Shown here in pieces: positions 36,696 through 45,275 of a stretch of 64,000 nucleotides of DNA (position 1 is its first letter; every line of letters starts with the position of its first letter). The notes below the pieces were generated by a model. The model was not told the origin of the DNA. It searched no databases and was given only the letters and a program-made list of their open reading frames with translations. Where the stretch lies: positions 1 to 64,000 of the forward strand of contig NZ_CGIH01000013.1 of assembly GCF_000983115.1 (NCBI RefSeq), in the 5' to 3' direction. Made by a program: the position numbers and the translations under genes. The DNA is from Syntrophomonas zehnderi OL-4. Lineage in GTDB: Bacteria > Bacillota > Syntrophomonadia > Syntrophomonadales > Syntrophomonadaceae.

Positions 36696-36908
36696 ATGGC
36701 AGCTTTGGAAAGCCCGATGGCAGGAAAGGTATTGGAGATTCTGGTACAAGAAGGACAGAAGGTAGCTGAAGATGATGAAGTTATCATTCTGGAAGCAATG
36801 AAAATGGAGAATCCAGTGTTTGCACCTGCGGATGGAGTTGTAAAGGAAATCAAGGTTAAAGTAGGTCAGCAGATAGCAGAATCGGAAGTTATTCTGGTTC
36901 TCGAATAA
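36696..36908 (+). CDS. Biotin carrier protein of decarboxylase (gamma subunit)
   Basis: 70 aa, a bare biotinyl domain. The biotinylated lysine is K36 in EAMKMEN, and the mirrored strands SPMAGKVLEILVQEGQKV and ADGVVKEIKVKVGQQI flank it. Unusually short, without the proline/alanine linker found in many GcdC/MmdC proteins. It carries CO2 from the carboxyltransferase to the membrane beta subunit. AAAGGAGG precedes the ATG. Confidence 0.92.
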   Translation: MAALESPMAGKVLEILVQEGQKVAEDDEVIILEAMKMENPVFAPADGVVKEIKVKVGQQIAESEVILVLE

Positions 36909-37017
36909 GACAACCTATCGGTTGGATTAAGCAGATACTATTTGGATTGGCTTTGATTAAGCTAAGCTGTTTTACCTCAACCGCATTTTAAGTTCCGTAT
37001 TTAAATGAAACTGGGCG

Positions 37018-37068
37018 AAAAACCGCTTGGAAGTTGAAGATCAGATTCAGCTTTTAAGCGGTTTTTTA
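37018..37068 (+). terminator. Terminator after decarboxylase operon
   Basis: AAAAACCGCTT/AAGCGGTTTTTT with an inner imperfect stem (AAGTTGAA/TTCAGCTTT) and T6. It lies 110 bases after the biotin carrier gene. Confidence 0.8.
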
Positions 37069-37231
37069 TGACAATGTAAATTTCGCAATCTGTAAAAGCG
37101 GGGAAAAAACACGCCAAGCGGCTTTTCAAAGCGCAGCTTTTTAATATGTGATTATTTATTTGAGATTATCGGTGCAGTATTTTAAACTTAAGAGTATCAT
37201 CACACTGTCTGGTGGGAAAGGCGGAAGTAAA

Positions 37232-38188
37232 TTGAGGATTCTGGTGTTAGGGCTGGGCGCATTGGGGACGGTTTATTCCTGTTTATTAAAAAACAGAGGG
37301 CATGAGATTATTGGTCTGGATCTGGAGCCGGTTATCGCAGCTATAAACGAGCAGGGCGTAAAGGTTGAAGGTATATGGGGCGAACATGAGGCCCGTCTGG
37401 ATCTGCTGGTGACCAATGCGGCCGAGTTGCAGGACGAGCAGTTTGATATGGTCATTCTGACTGTAAAATCATACGAAACCGGTGAGATATGCAGGCAGAT
37501 CCAAGATCTTATCGGGCCGAATACCTATCTGCTGTTGGCCCAAAACGGATACGGCAACTATGAAGCCGCCTCCGAATATATTGCTGCCGACAGGATTGTT
37601 CTGGGCAGGGTTATATTTGGCGCCGAAACAGTTAAGTGGGGTCATTCCCGGGTGACGGTTATTGCTGATGATGTGTTGCTGGGTTCCCCCGACCAATTAA
37701 TCGACCTGCGCATCCTGGAGGATTTAGCCCAGGTGTTTAATGCAGCCGGCATTCCTACCCGAGCATCTGCGCAAGTAATGCAATACGTTTGGGCTAAGAT
37801 CATATATAATTCAGCCTTGAATCCCTTGGGGGCCATCCTGGAAGTACCCTATGGTCAACTGGCGGCCAATTATGATTCCAAGTCCTTAATGGATGAGATT
37901 ATCAAAGAGATATTTGCGGTTTTAGAGGCCAGGGGACAAAAAACTCCCTGGGCGGATGCCCAGGAGTATATAGAGGCGTTTTATAGTCAAATGATACCTC
38001 CCACCGTTCTGCACCATGCTTCCATGCTGCAGGATATTCAAAGGGGACGCCGCACTGAAATTGATGCTTTAAACGGCGCAGTAATTAATTTGGGGAGAGC
38101 CTGCGGAGTACCAACTCCGGTTAACGAGGTGATTGTTTCCCTGCTTAAGGCGAAAGAAGCCTTAAGAGCCAAAGCCATGCGGGGTTAG
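37232..38188 (+). CDS. 2-dehydropantoate 2-reductase family (PanE/ApbA)
   Basis: 318 aa from the TTG at 37232. N-terminal Rossmann NADP site RILVLGLGALGTVYSCLL, the family lysine region VWAKIIYNSALNPLGAILEVPYG and a helical C-terminal dimerisation domain (EIDALNGAVINLGRACGVPTPVN). It would reduce ketopantoate to pantoate for CoA synthesis, though paralogues act on other 2-keto acids. GGCGGAAG precedes the TTG; an upstream ATG at 37148 gives 28 residues that do not fit the family. Confidence 0.86.
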   Translation: MRILVLGLGALGTVYSCLLKNRGHEIIGLDLEPVIAAINEQGVKVEGIWGEHEARLDLLVTNAAELQDEQFDMVILTVKSYETGEICRQIQDLIGPNTYLLLAQNGYGNYEAASEYIAADRIVLGRVIFGAETVKWGHSRVTVIADDVLLGSPDQLIDLRILEDLAQVFNAAGIPTRASAQVMQYVWAKIIYNSALNPLGAILEVPYGQLAANYDSKSLMDEIIKEIFAVLEARGQKTPWADAQEYIEAFYSQMIPPTVLHHASMLQDIQRGRRTEIDALNGAVINLGRACGVPTPVNEVIVSLLKAKEALRAKAMRG

Positions 38189-38194
38189 TGAGAG

Positions 38195-38209
38195 AATAGA
38201 CACAGATAA
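38195..38209 (+). repeat. Dispersed motif AATAGACACAGATAA (copy 2)
   Basis: Seven bases after the PanE-like stop. The downstream GCAGCGGA...CCGCTGG hairpin (about 38264-38293) is a degenerate relative of the one following copy 1. Confidence 0.6.
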
Positions 38210-38385
38210 CCCGATTAAAACGATTTAAAAGATATAGCCGATTTATGAAAAACTACTAAACACCGCAGCGGATGCTTTACTTCCGCTGGTAAACGAAGGT
38301 TTTGTTTCACCCCTTGCCCCTTACATTTTGTGGTTGTGATCTGTGGCCATGGGGGGATAATACATTTAAAGGAGTTGATTAACGA

Positions 38386-38976
38386 ATGAAAAAAGTTGTC
38401 GATGCGCGGGGATTAAGCTGTCCCCAACCGGTGGTTCTGACTAAAAAAGCCCTGGATAGCCATGAAATAAACGAGATTTTAACAATCGTGGACAACCCCA
38501 CCGCCCTGGAGAACGTGGTGCGGATGGTTAAAACTTTAAATCTTGAAAGCATGGTCGATGAAAAAGAGGGCCAGTATTATATCAGAATTTATAAAGAGGA
38601 AGGGCTGGCTGAAAAAGATGATGATAAGGAAATATTAGAGGGAAATACGGTTATCCTTATAGGCAGCAATGTTTTAGGGAACGGTGATGACAAGCTGGGG
38701 TCACTTTTAATGAAAAGTTTTCTATACACCCTGACCCAAATGGAAGGGGAAATACAATGCGTGATCTTTATGAACAGCGGCGTACTTTTAAATACGGCCG
38801 GTTCGGAGCTAGCAGACCATATCCAGGTGTTAAGCAACAATGGAATTGAAGTCCTGTCTTGCGGTACCTGTCTGGATTATTATAATGTCAGGGATAAATT
38901 AATGGTGGGATCTGTTTCCAATATGTATACGATTACGGAAAAAATCCTGCATGCCTGCAAAGTGATTACGTTATAA
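38386..38976 (+). CDS. yedF: Sulfurtransferase-like selenium metabolism protein YedF
   Basis: 196 aa. N-terminal TusA/SirA-like domain (VDARGLSCPQPVVLTKKAL, with the CPQP motif) joined to a DsrE-like domain (NTVILIGSNVLGNGDDKLGSLLMKSF, VLSCGTCLDYY). This two-domain form is the YedF class that co-occurs with selD in selenium-using bacteria. It is relevant because the [NiFe]-hydrogenase large subunit at 53.8 kb is read through UGA. The partner genes selA, selB, selC and selD are not in the window. GGAG precedes the ATG. Confidence 0.88.
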   Translation: MKKVVDARGLSCPQPVVLTKKALDSHEINEILTIVDNPTALENVVRMVKTLNLESMVDEKEGQYYIRIYKEEGLAEKDDDKEILEGNTVILIGSNVLGNGDDKLGSLLMKSFLYTLTQMEGEIQCVIFMNSGVLLNTAGSELADHIQVLSNNGIEVLSCGTCLDYYNVRDKLMVGSVSNMYTITEKILHACKVITL

Positions 38977-38996
38977 CCTAAGTCCGGCTAGGTATC

Positions 38997-39092
38997 CTAA
39001 CAAGGGTCTGGGGGTGTTCCCTTTAGTACTCTATTAATGACCCGGCAAATATCTTCAACCAGGAAAGGTTGGGGAAGAACCTCCAGAAATCC
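38997..39092 (-). pseudogene. Remnant of a response-regulator receiver C-terminus
   Basis: Minus-strand frame ending TAG at 38997 reads GFLEVLPQPFLVEDICRVIN followed by RVLKG, the end of a hybrid kinase/response regulator receiver (GYL-KPF-xxELxxxIxxxL). Upstream it is closed by stops in this frame and no start exists, so it is a decayed fragment of a lost gene. Confidence 0.5.
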
Positions 39093-39274
39093 CTAGTTTT
39101 TATAATTGGCCATGATCGGATCATTGGAATCGATTGACAGCTAGTGTAAGTTCGTTCCATTATTTAACCTTGGCTGCATAAATAGCCACATTTGTAACCT
39201 CGTAACGATACTTAAATAATCTAGGTATATATGGGAAAAGTATTAAATGAATATGACAAATGGAGGGTTGGATT

Positions 39275-39550
39275 ATGAAGTGGAAAAATCAAGGCAGTAG
39301 CTGGGCCGAAGAGATTGAGATAGCAGTTGAAGGACTTGCTGAACGTGTAAAGGAACTTATCCAGGAGGGTAATGTCAGGCGTCTGATTATCCGCAAGATG
39401 AATGGTGATTTATTGTTAGAAATTCCTCTTACCGCAGGAGTAGCAGTGGGTGCGGTTCTAACCTACCTATTGCCGCTATTGGTTGGATTGGTGGCTGTCA
39501 CCGGTTTGCTGACCAGAGTAAAAATACAGGTAATACGCGATGATGGGTAA
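39275..39550 (+). CDS. DUF4342 family small membrane-associated protein
   Basis: 91 aa. Charged N-terminal half (EEIEIAVEGLAERVKELIQEGNVRRLIIRK) and a hydrophobic hairpin (TAGVAVGAVLTYLLPLLVGLVAVTG, split here in two helices) match DUF4342. Function unknown. ATG at 39275 chosen for GGAGGG 8 bases upstream. It lies alone between a pseudogene and tandem repeats. Confidence 0.78.
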   Translation: MKWKNQGSSWAEEIEIAVEGLAERVKELIQEGNVRRLIIRKMNGDLLLEIPLTAGVAVGAVLTYLLPLLVGLVAVTGLLTRVKIQVIRDDG

Positions 39551-39638
39551 TAAAGCAAAGCAGCCCATCTTTTCAAGACCGGACGATAACACTATTTGCA
39601 AAAGTGAGAGGTAAGGGGTGAGGCGGAACCTGCGGGGA

Positions 39639-39773
39639 CTACAGATGCTCCCTAACGGTCGCTATTAAGGTGGCACCTTCAGGCACTACTGATGCTCCCT
39701 AACGGTCGCTATTAAGGTGGCACCTTCAGGCACTACTGATGCTCCCTAGCGGTCGCTATTAAGGTGGCACCTT
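39639..39773. repeat. 47-bp tandem repeat, about 2.8 copies
   Basis: Copies begin GATGCTCCCT at 39644, 39691 and 39738, exactly 47 bases apart. The only internal change seen is AACGG to AGCGG in copy 3. Each unit holds the palindrome AAGGTGGCACCTT. Located between convergent DUF4342 and fur-like genes. Confidence 0.9.
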
Positions 39774-39831
39774 AATTTTGCCGGAAGGGTCAGTTTTATT
39801 TGTGCCTACTAAAACTGCGTCAGCTTTCTTA

Positions 39832-40257
39832 CTAATCTTTCCGTCTGCACTTTCCGCAGTAGCCGTAAACCTCAAAGTAATGTTCCAGGGGTTCAAAATC
39901 GTGGCTTTGAGCCAGGTTTCCTATGTCTTGGGCCATCGGACAGGCAGTCAGGTTTTCAATATCCTGGCAATTAATGCAGACCAAGTGGTGGTGATGCCCT
40001 ATTGTGGCCGACTCATAACGGGCTTTGCCGTCTGCGAAGCTGTTTCTATATATGCTGCCCAATTCAGTCAGTATCTCCAGGTTACGATAAACAGTGCCCA
40101 GGCTGATTCTAGGCTGCGTTATTTTTACGGCCTGGTAAATTTCTTCGGCTGATAGATGTGATTGTTGCTTGGTCAATATATCCAAAATAGCTTGCCGTTG
40201 TTTCGTGGAGCGGACAATTTTTCCATTTGCTGTTTTGGGTTTATGATCACCTGGCAC
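39832..40257 (-). CDS. Fur-family regulator (Zur/Fur type) of the ZnuABC operon
   Basis: 141 aa. Winged helix (STKQRQAILDILTKQQSHLSAEEIY split, GTVYRNLEIL) and dimerisation domain with the metal site GHHHHLVC and two CxxC pairs (CINC, CGKC). It is the last gene of znuA-znuC-znuB, so zinc-responsive control of this uptake system is the simplest reading, though a Fur or PerR role cannot be excluded. Start GTG with AAAAGGAG 8 bases upstream. Confidence 0.85.
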   Translation of the reverse strand: MPGDHKPKTANGKIVRSTKQRQAILDILTKQQSHLSAEEIYQAVKITQPRISLGTVYRNLEILTELGSIYRNSFADGKARYESATIGHHHHLVCINCQDIENLTACPMAQDIGNLAQSHDFEPLEHYFEVYGYCGKCRRKD

Positions 40258-40271
40258 ATAAATTGCTCCTT

Positions 40272-41111
40272 TTAGTTAAATTTTGCGTATCCCCACAGGG
40301 TTAAAACATAAAACAAGCTGGCACACAGCACGATGGTAGCACCGGTAGCCGTACCCCAGTAATAGGATAGGATTAAACCGGTTAATCCAGAGATGATGGC
40401 AATCAATACCGCTATTACATGATACTGGCGCATATTGCCGGCAATATTGCGGGCTGCAGCAGCAGGCAATATTAACAGGGAATTGATAATCAAGATACCA
40501 ACCCATTGTATGGATATGGTTACGACTATGGCCATAATGACGCTGAAGATTATCTCTATATACAGTACCTTTATTCCCCGGCTGCCGGCCAGGGAAGGAT
40601 TGACGCTTACTAAAAGCAGTTGATTGAAGAATCTGGCCCAAAAAAGCAAAACGATGATTAAAACGATTAAGAGCATTAAAATCTCTTGTACGGTAATGCT
40701 TAACAGATCACCTATTAGGAAATTGGAATATCTGGCAAATCCGCCTCCCCGTGACAGGATAACGATTCCCAGGGCAACCGCGGTAGAGGAAAATACCCCT
40801 ATTACGGTATCAGGCGAAGATTTGCCGTGGGCTTTCACCAGAGAAATACCAATCGCCAGCAATACCGAAAATGCTAACATGGCAGCTAAGGGATCCCGCA
40901 TTCCCAGCAATACTCCGATGGCAATCCCAGTCAGAGCAGAATGGCCGATGGCATCAGAGAAAAAGGCCATTTTATTATTGACTACCATAGTACCCAGTAT
41001 ACCAAAGAGCGGACTTACCAGGAAAACCGCCAGGAGTGCGTTTAACATAAAAGAATATTGAGCCCATTGGAAAGGAAGCAGGTTTTGTGCCCAAGCATAG
41101 TATGCGGCCAT
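40272..41111 (-). CDS. znuB: Zinc/manganese ABC transporter permease (ZnuB/MntB family)
   Basis: 279 aa with eight or so helices, ABC-3 family. Signatures are FFSDAIGHSALTGIAIGVLLG, GVFSSTAVALGIVILS and LIINSLLILPAAAARNIAGN. ATG at 41111 chosen because AAAGGAGA lies 8 bases upstream and the longer frame would overlap znuC. Forms the membrane channel for zinc (or manganese) import with ZnuC and the ZnuA lipoprotein. Confidence 0.88.
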   Translation of the reverse strand: MAAYYAWAQNLLPFQWAQYSFMLNALLAVFLVSPLFGILGTMVVNNKMAFFSDAIGHSALTGIAIGVLLGMRDPLAAMLAFSVLLAIGISLVKAHGKSSPDTVIGVFSSTAVALGIVILSRGGGFARYSNFLIGDLLSITVQEILMLLIVLIIVLLFWARFFNQLLLVSVNPSLAGSRGIKVLYIEIIFSVIMAIVVTISIQWVGILIINSLLILPAAAARNIAGNMRQYHVIAVLIAIISGLTGLILSYYWGTATGATIVLCASLFYVLTLWGYAKFN

Positions 41112-41113
41112 GG

Positions 41114-41911
41114 TCAGTCTCCTTTCCCGGAGTGGTCGACATCTAGGGGACATAGCTCTATTTTGCCAAATTCCTTAATTACCTGATCATTATTAAATAC
41201 CTCCGCCGGTGTACCGCTACAGATTACGGTTTTATTTAGATAGACAATACGATCCGCATAACGAGCCATGAGGTTTAAATCATGGGATACCAGAATTATG
41301 GAAAGATCGTAGCGGTGGCGCAGATCGGAAACCATTTCATAGAAGATTTCCATACCGCGTTGATCAACCCCTGATACCGGTTCGTCCAGAAGCAGCAGGT
41401 CAGGAATGGGGGTTAGAGCCAGTGCCAACAATACCCGCTGCAGTTCGCCTCCCGAAAGTTTGCCCAGGCGTCTGTCCAGGAGATGGCTGGCTTGTACACG
41501 CTTAAGGGCCGTCTGACAATTTAACCGCTGAGCCTGACGATGTGACCAGCATACGGGCCAGCGGGAGGTGCTGGCTCCGAATAGATCCATTACACTAATC
41601 GGTGCACCGGGATCAAAATCCAAATGTTGAGGAACATAACCAACCAGCGGTGCAGATGTACTGCGATTGGCGGCATCCAGAAATCTTAATTCACCCTGGT
41701 GCGGTATTTCTCCCAGGATAGCTTTTAACAAAGTACTTTTGCCAGCCCCATTGGGGCCAATTATAGCTGTTAATTCCCCGCAGTGGATGTGTAGATTGAC
41801 ATCCTGCAGGATAACGGTATCGGCCAAATTTACTGCAAAGTTATTAATTTTCGTGCAACATAAACCACAGGCAGGGTTCTCAGTTGCTTTACAGGAGTTC
41901 GGGGCAGCCAT
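41114..41911 (-). CDS. znuC: Zinc ABC transporter ATP-binding protein
   Basis: 265 aa. Walker A GPNGAGKST, signature LSGGELQRVLLAL, Walker B DLLLLDEPVSGVD and the H-loop LVSHDLN. A cysteine-rich N-terminal extension (CKATENPACGLCCTK) precedes the ABC domain, which may bind metal. The ATG overlaps the znuA stop by one base (TAATG), indicating coupling. Confidence 0.9.
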   Translation of the reverse strand: MAAPNSCKATENPACGLCCTKINNFAVNLADTVILQDVNLHIHCGELTAIIGPNGAGKSTLLKAILGEIPHQGELRFLDAANRSTSAPLVGYVPQHLDFDPGAPISVMDLFGASTSRWPVCWSHRQAQRLNCQTALKRVQASHLLDRRLGKLSGGELQRVLLALALTPIPDLLLLDEPVSGVDQRGMEIFYEMVSDLRHRYDLSIILVSHDLNLMARYADRIVYLNKTVICSGTPAEVFNNDQVIKEFGKIELCPLDVDHSGKGD

Positions 41912-42858
41912 TAGCGAAGTGCCTCAGTCAAGGTTTTTAGATTCTTACGCATAATCTGCAAATAAGCATCCGGATCATCGGGCCCGTTTACGGCTGGATC
42001 GAGTATATAGATTTTAGCCCCTGTATCCCGGGCGATTGCCTGCGCTGCTCCGGTTGGGTATTGGGGTTCGGTAAACAGAGCCTTTGCCTGGGATTTGCGT
42101 ACCAGTTGAATCGTTTCAGCCAGTTCGGCGGGACTGGGATCAGAACCAGGCTCGCGCTGTACCACGGCCACAACATTAAGGTTAAATTCCTTAGCAAAAT
42201 AGGGAAAGGCTTCATGGAAGGTCACAATGTTACGATTATCAATCCCATCTAGTTCACGGTGCATATCCTGCTGCAGATTCTCCAGTTTGGCGGTATAGAC
42301 CGCAGCATTTTTGCGGTATTGAGCAGCCCGATCCGGATCCAGATCAGCTAATTGGGTGGCTATATTATTTACTTCTTTAATAGCACCGTCTATGCTGACC
42401 CAAACGTGAGGATTGCCCATTTCTTCGCCGTGTCCATGTTCATGTTCATGTTCATGGCTCTCCATAAGCTGGATACCTTGGCTGGCCGTTATTATTTTAA
42501 GCTGCGGCTGTTGTTGGATAGTTTTATCCAAAAAGCTCTCCGCCCCGGCTCCATTAACGATAAAAAAATCCGCTTTTTGCAGGGTTTTTACGTTATTCGG
42601 GGTTAATTGATAATCATGCAAACATCCGGTCTGGGGGCCGGTCAGATTGACTAACTCAATTTCGGGGATACCGGCGGTTATGTTCAAAGCCATGATATAC
42701 ATCGGGTAAAAAGAGGTTACGATGGTCTTTTTGTCCTTCTGAGGAGCATTAGCTGAGTTGGGGCTGGATTTAAGGTTGCAGCCGCTAAAAAGCAACAGAC
42801 AGAAAATAATTAAGAGTGCCCAACAGCGTTGGAGGGGATGTTTTGAAATTAGATTCAA
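41911..42858 (-). CDS. znuA: Zinc-binding lipoprotein of ABC transporter
   Basis: 315 aa, cluster A-I solute-binding lipoprotein. Signal peptide with lipobox LLFSGC, then ligand histidines (GCLHDYQLTPN), a histidine-rich loop SHEHEHEHGHGEE typical of zinc-specific members, NPHVWVS, TFHEAFPYFAKEF and the EPQYPTG region. Anchored outside the membrane. TTG start with GGAGG 7 bases upstream. First gene of znuACB-fur. Confidence 0.92.
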   Translation of the reverse strand: MNLISKHPLQRCWALLIIFCLLLFSGCNLKSSPNSANAPQKDKKTIVTSFYPMYIMALNITAGIPEIELVNLTGPQTGCLHDYQLTPNNVKTLQKADFFIVNGAGAESFLDKTIQQQPQLKIITASQGIQLMESHEHEHEHGHGEEMGNPHVWVSIDGAIKEVNNIATQLADLDPDRAAQYRKNAAVYTAKLENLQQDMHRELDGIDNRNIVTFHEAFPYFAKEFNLNVVAVVQREPGSDPSPAELAETIQLVRKSQAKALFTEPQYPTGAAQAIARDTGAKIYILDPAVNGPDDPDAYLQIMRKNLKTLTEALR

Positions 42859-42944
42859 GGTAGTGCCTCCCTTTTTTATCAGTAATCATTCCTATTAACG
42901 CTTATTTTTATACATTCATTTATTAATGTCAAGCAAATTCCGAT

Positions 42945-42997
42945 TTCAGTAGAAAAAGAAGCTGCCCCTTTTGGGGACAGCTTCTTTTTCTACTGAA
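42945..42997. terminator. Very long bidirectional terminator hairpin
   Basis: A 53-base inverted repeat: arms from TTCAGTAGAAAAAG (42945) to its complement ending 42997, with a GCCCC TTTT GGGGA apex and one mismatch. It follows the exported [FeFe]-hydrogenase operon and precedes the znuA promoter. Confidence 0.85.
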
Positions 42998-43059
42998 TGA
43001 AGTATGGGTAATAAAATTATATAGTAGTATTAATAATAAGCGGGTGTTATTAAACTCCC

Positions 43060-43719
43060 TTATTCCTTCACTTCCTCCAGAGTATTAAACCATTTTTCGT
43101 TATGGTGGGCACTGATTTCAGCATCAATATACCCATCGATCATCATGGAAGCAAATTCAACCCTGGATTTGGGGTGAATGGCGGCCAGGAAGAAATGACC
43201 GCACACAGCCAGTATTAAAATAGCTGCTACCCAGAAATGAACACTGTAGCAAAAGGCCAGGAAAGCAGGTGGAACTACAGCCCGCCAAAGCCACATGGGA
43301 AATCCGGTCAGGATAAGCAGGAGACAGCCAATTATAATAATGAGGCCCAGCATTTTCTGGCCGGCATTGTATTTATCCTGAGGAGGAACTTCACCTTTCA
43401 AAAAAGGAATATAGCCTCCCATGGTTTTCAGCCAGCCGATATCGTCCTTGGTAATGGTGGTAATAGTATCAACGAAACGGGCAAAGCGTTCGAAGTTTAA
43501 CAGGATATATAATGCCGGACCGACAACGAATACGACTCCCGCCCAACGATGAACCATGGAGGCATTAGCGCCCCCGCCGAACATATTGTTAATAAACCCG
43601 ATATTAAAATAGAAACCTATCCCGGTCAGGGCCAGAATGATAAATGCTACCAGGTGCACCCAGTGCATGGTGCGCGTTTGTTCGCCGTGTTTTAGAACTT
43701 TCCCTCTTACTTCGCTCAT
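43060..43719 (-). CDS. Cytochrome b membrane subunit of the exported [FeFe]-hydrogenase
   Basis: 219 aa with four membrane helices and haem-type histidines (MHWVHLVAFIILALTG, MVHRWAGVVF, HFWVAAILILAVCGHFFLAA). It matches the FdnI/formate dehydrogenase gamma cytochrome b561 family. As the third gene of the hydrogenase operon it would exchange electrons with the quinone pool, coupling menaquinol oxidation to H2 release as proposed for butyrate oxidisers. GGAGG-type site before the ATG. Confidence 0.88.
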   Translation of the reverse strand: MSEVRGKVLKHGEQTRTMHWVHLVAFIILALTGIGFYFNIGFINNMFGGGANASMVHRWAGVVFVVGPALYILLNFERFARFVDTITTITKDDIGWLKTMGGYIPFLKGEVPPQDKYNAGQKMLGLIIIIGCLLLILTGFPMWLWRAVVPPAFLAFCYSVHFWVAAILILAVCGHFFLAAIHPKSRVEFASMMIDGYIDAEISAHHNEKWFNTLEEVKE

Positions 43720-43730
43720 ATAAATCCCTC

Positions 43731-44090
43731 CTACGCGGCGTCATGCTGGTGAGCATGCAGTTCTTTGATCAATTCAGGAATGTCCTGGCCGTATTTGGTG
43801 TGCAGGAGATGATGAGCTTTTTCACTTACAGGCTTAACTTCTCCCGGAGACAGAAAATCCTTGTAAATTTGCAGTATTTCTGGATTCTGATGAGATTTTC
43901 TGATCGCCATTTTTTCATCCAGGGTATAAAGACCACTGATACGTTTTTCTATGTATGCATCGCTGGCTGCCCAGGCATCGTAACCAAATTTAGCGAAAAC
44001 GCCGCTTATTACGATGGTTGCTGCCAGCATGCCCGAGCCTTTGAAAAACTGCCTGCGGGTGAAGGTGCCTTTTTCTCTAAAAATACTCAT
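43731..44090 (-). CDS. Tat-exported [FeFe]-hydrogenase small subunit
   Basis: 119 aa. A twin-arginine signal (FTRRQFFKGSGMLAATIVIS) is followed by the short iron-hydrogenase small-subunit domain (ISGLYTLDEKMAIRKSHQNP, HHLLHTKYG). This is the separate small subunit known from Desulfovibrio periplasmic hydrogenase; it carries the large subunit across the membrane. So the enzyme works on the outer face of the membrane. Eleven bases separate it from the cytochrome gene. Confidence 0.88.
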   Translation of the reverse strand: MSIFREKGTFTRRQFFKGSGMLAATIVISGVFAKFGYDAWAASDAYIEKRISGLYTLDEKMAIRKSHQNPEILQIYKDFLSPGEVKPVSEKAHHLLHTKYGQDIPELIKELHAHQHDAA

Positions 44091-44105
44091 TTACATCCCC
44101 CTCTC

Positions 44106-45275
44106 TTAATACATATCGCGGCGTATAGGCTGCCCGCCGCCATTTATGCAACCGCCCGGACAGTTCATCACTTCGATAAAGTGGTATGAGCTACGTCCGG
44201 CCAGAACATCCTCAATTACCCGTCCTACATATTTGGTTCCGGTAACGACACATACTTTTACCGGTAACGTAGTTCCCAGATCTTTAATAGGGATCTCTAC
44301 AGTTGCTTCGCGAATAGGTTTTTGGCCGCGTACGGATTTGAATTCGACTTTCCCCAGTGATTGGCCGCTGAGCAGTTCATAGGCCGTCCGCAAAGCAGCT
44401 TCCATGACCCCGCCGGTTACCCCAAAGATAGTGGCAGCACCGGTAGAAGCTCCCACCAGGCGATCGGCTTCTTCATTGGGGAGACTGTTAAAGTCTATGC
44501 CCTTTTCTTTGATCATATCTGCCAGTTCGCGGGTAGTTATTACATAATCAACATCCTGATATCCGCTGGCTATCATTTCCGGCCGGTTACATTCGTATTT
44601 TTTAGCCGTACAGGGCATAACCGAAACTGAAACCATATCTGCCGGTTTGACTCCCAGCTTTTCAGCCACATAGGTCTTGGCTACAGCGCCAAACATCTGC
44701 TGCGGGGATTTAGCTGATGATAGATTGGGTAGAATAGCCGGATAGTGATCTTCTGCGTATTTTATCCAGGCCGGGCAGCAGGATGTAAATTGGGGCAGAG
44801 GGCCGCTGGATTCGTAACCGGGAGCGCCAACCGCCTTAAAAACCCGGTGGATTAATTCAGTGCCTTCCTCCATAATTGTCAGGTCGGCAGCAAATTCCGT
44901 ATCGTAGACTTTATCAAACCCCAGCTTGCGTAAAGAAGCGTACATTTTTCCCTTCACATTGGTGCCGGGATCCATGCCAAATTCTTCCCCTAAAGCCACT
45001 CTGACTGCCGGGGCTTCCTGAACCACAACATATTTGCTGGGGTCTGCCAGGGCCTTTTTGACCTCTTTTACCATGCTGGTGTCAGTTATCGCCCCGAACG
45101 GGCAATTAATCAAACATTGTCCGCAATTAATACATAGTTTGGGATCGATATGATGTTTTTGTCCCAGCTTCCCATGAATAGCACCGGTTGGGCAAATAGA
45201 CGTACAATGATCACAGGACTTACACTTTTTAGTTACCTGTATTATCCCTGTATTTGCCAATGTAGCTGTGCTCAA
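44106..45275 (-). CDS. [FeFe]-hydrogenase large subunit (exported, cytochrome-linked)
   Basis: 389 aa from the TTG at 45275. Two ferredoxin clusters (CKSCDHCTSICP, CINCGQCLINCP) and the H-cluster motifs FTSCCPAW, MPCTAKKYE and MNCPGGCINGGGQ. It has no signal of its own and would be co-exported with the Tat small subunit. The TTG is chosen because GGAGGAGGG lies 8 bases upstream; its T-TG overlaps the TGA stop of a 29-codon upstream frame. Preceded by a conserved leader RNA at 45444-45604. Confidence 0.92.
   Translation of the reverse strand: MSTATLANTGIIQVTKKCKSCDHCTSICPTGAIHGKLGQKHHIDPKLCINCGQCLINCPFGAITDTSMVKEVKKALADPSKYVVVQEAPAVRVALGEEFGMDPGTNVKGKMYASLRKLGFDKVYDTEFAADLTIMEEGTELIHRVFKAVGAPGYESSGPLPQFTSCCPAWIKYAEDHYPAILPNLSSAKSPQQMFGAVAKTYVAEKLGVKPADMVSVSVMPCTAKKYECNRPEMIASGYQDVDYVITTRELADMIKEKGIDFNSLPNEEADRLVGASTGAATIFGVTGGVMEAALRTAYELLSGQSLGKVEFKSVRGQKPIREATVEIPIKDLGTTLPVKVCVVTGTKYVGRVIEDVLAGRSSYHFIEVMNCPGGCINGGGQPIRRDMY

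Noticed and set aside
39660-39773. T-box-like GGTGGCACC sequence inside the 47-bp repeats
   Set aside because: The core resembles the T-box antiterminator (GGTGGNACC) but it is repeated three times, lies between convergent genes and has no specifier stem, terminator or amino-acid gene downstream.
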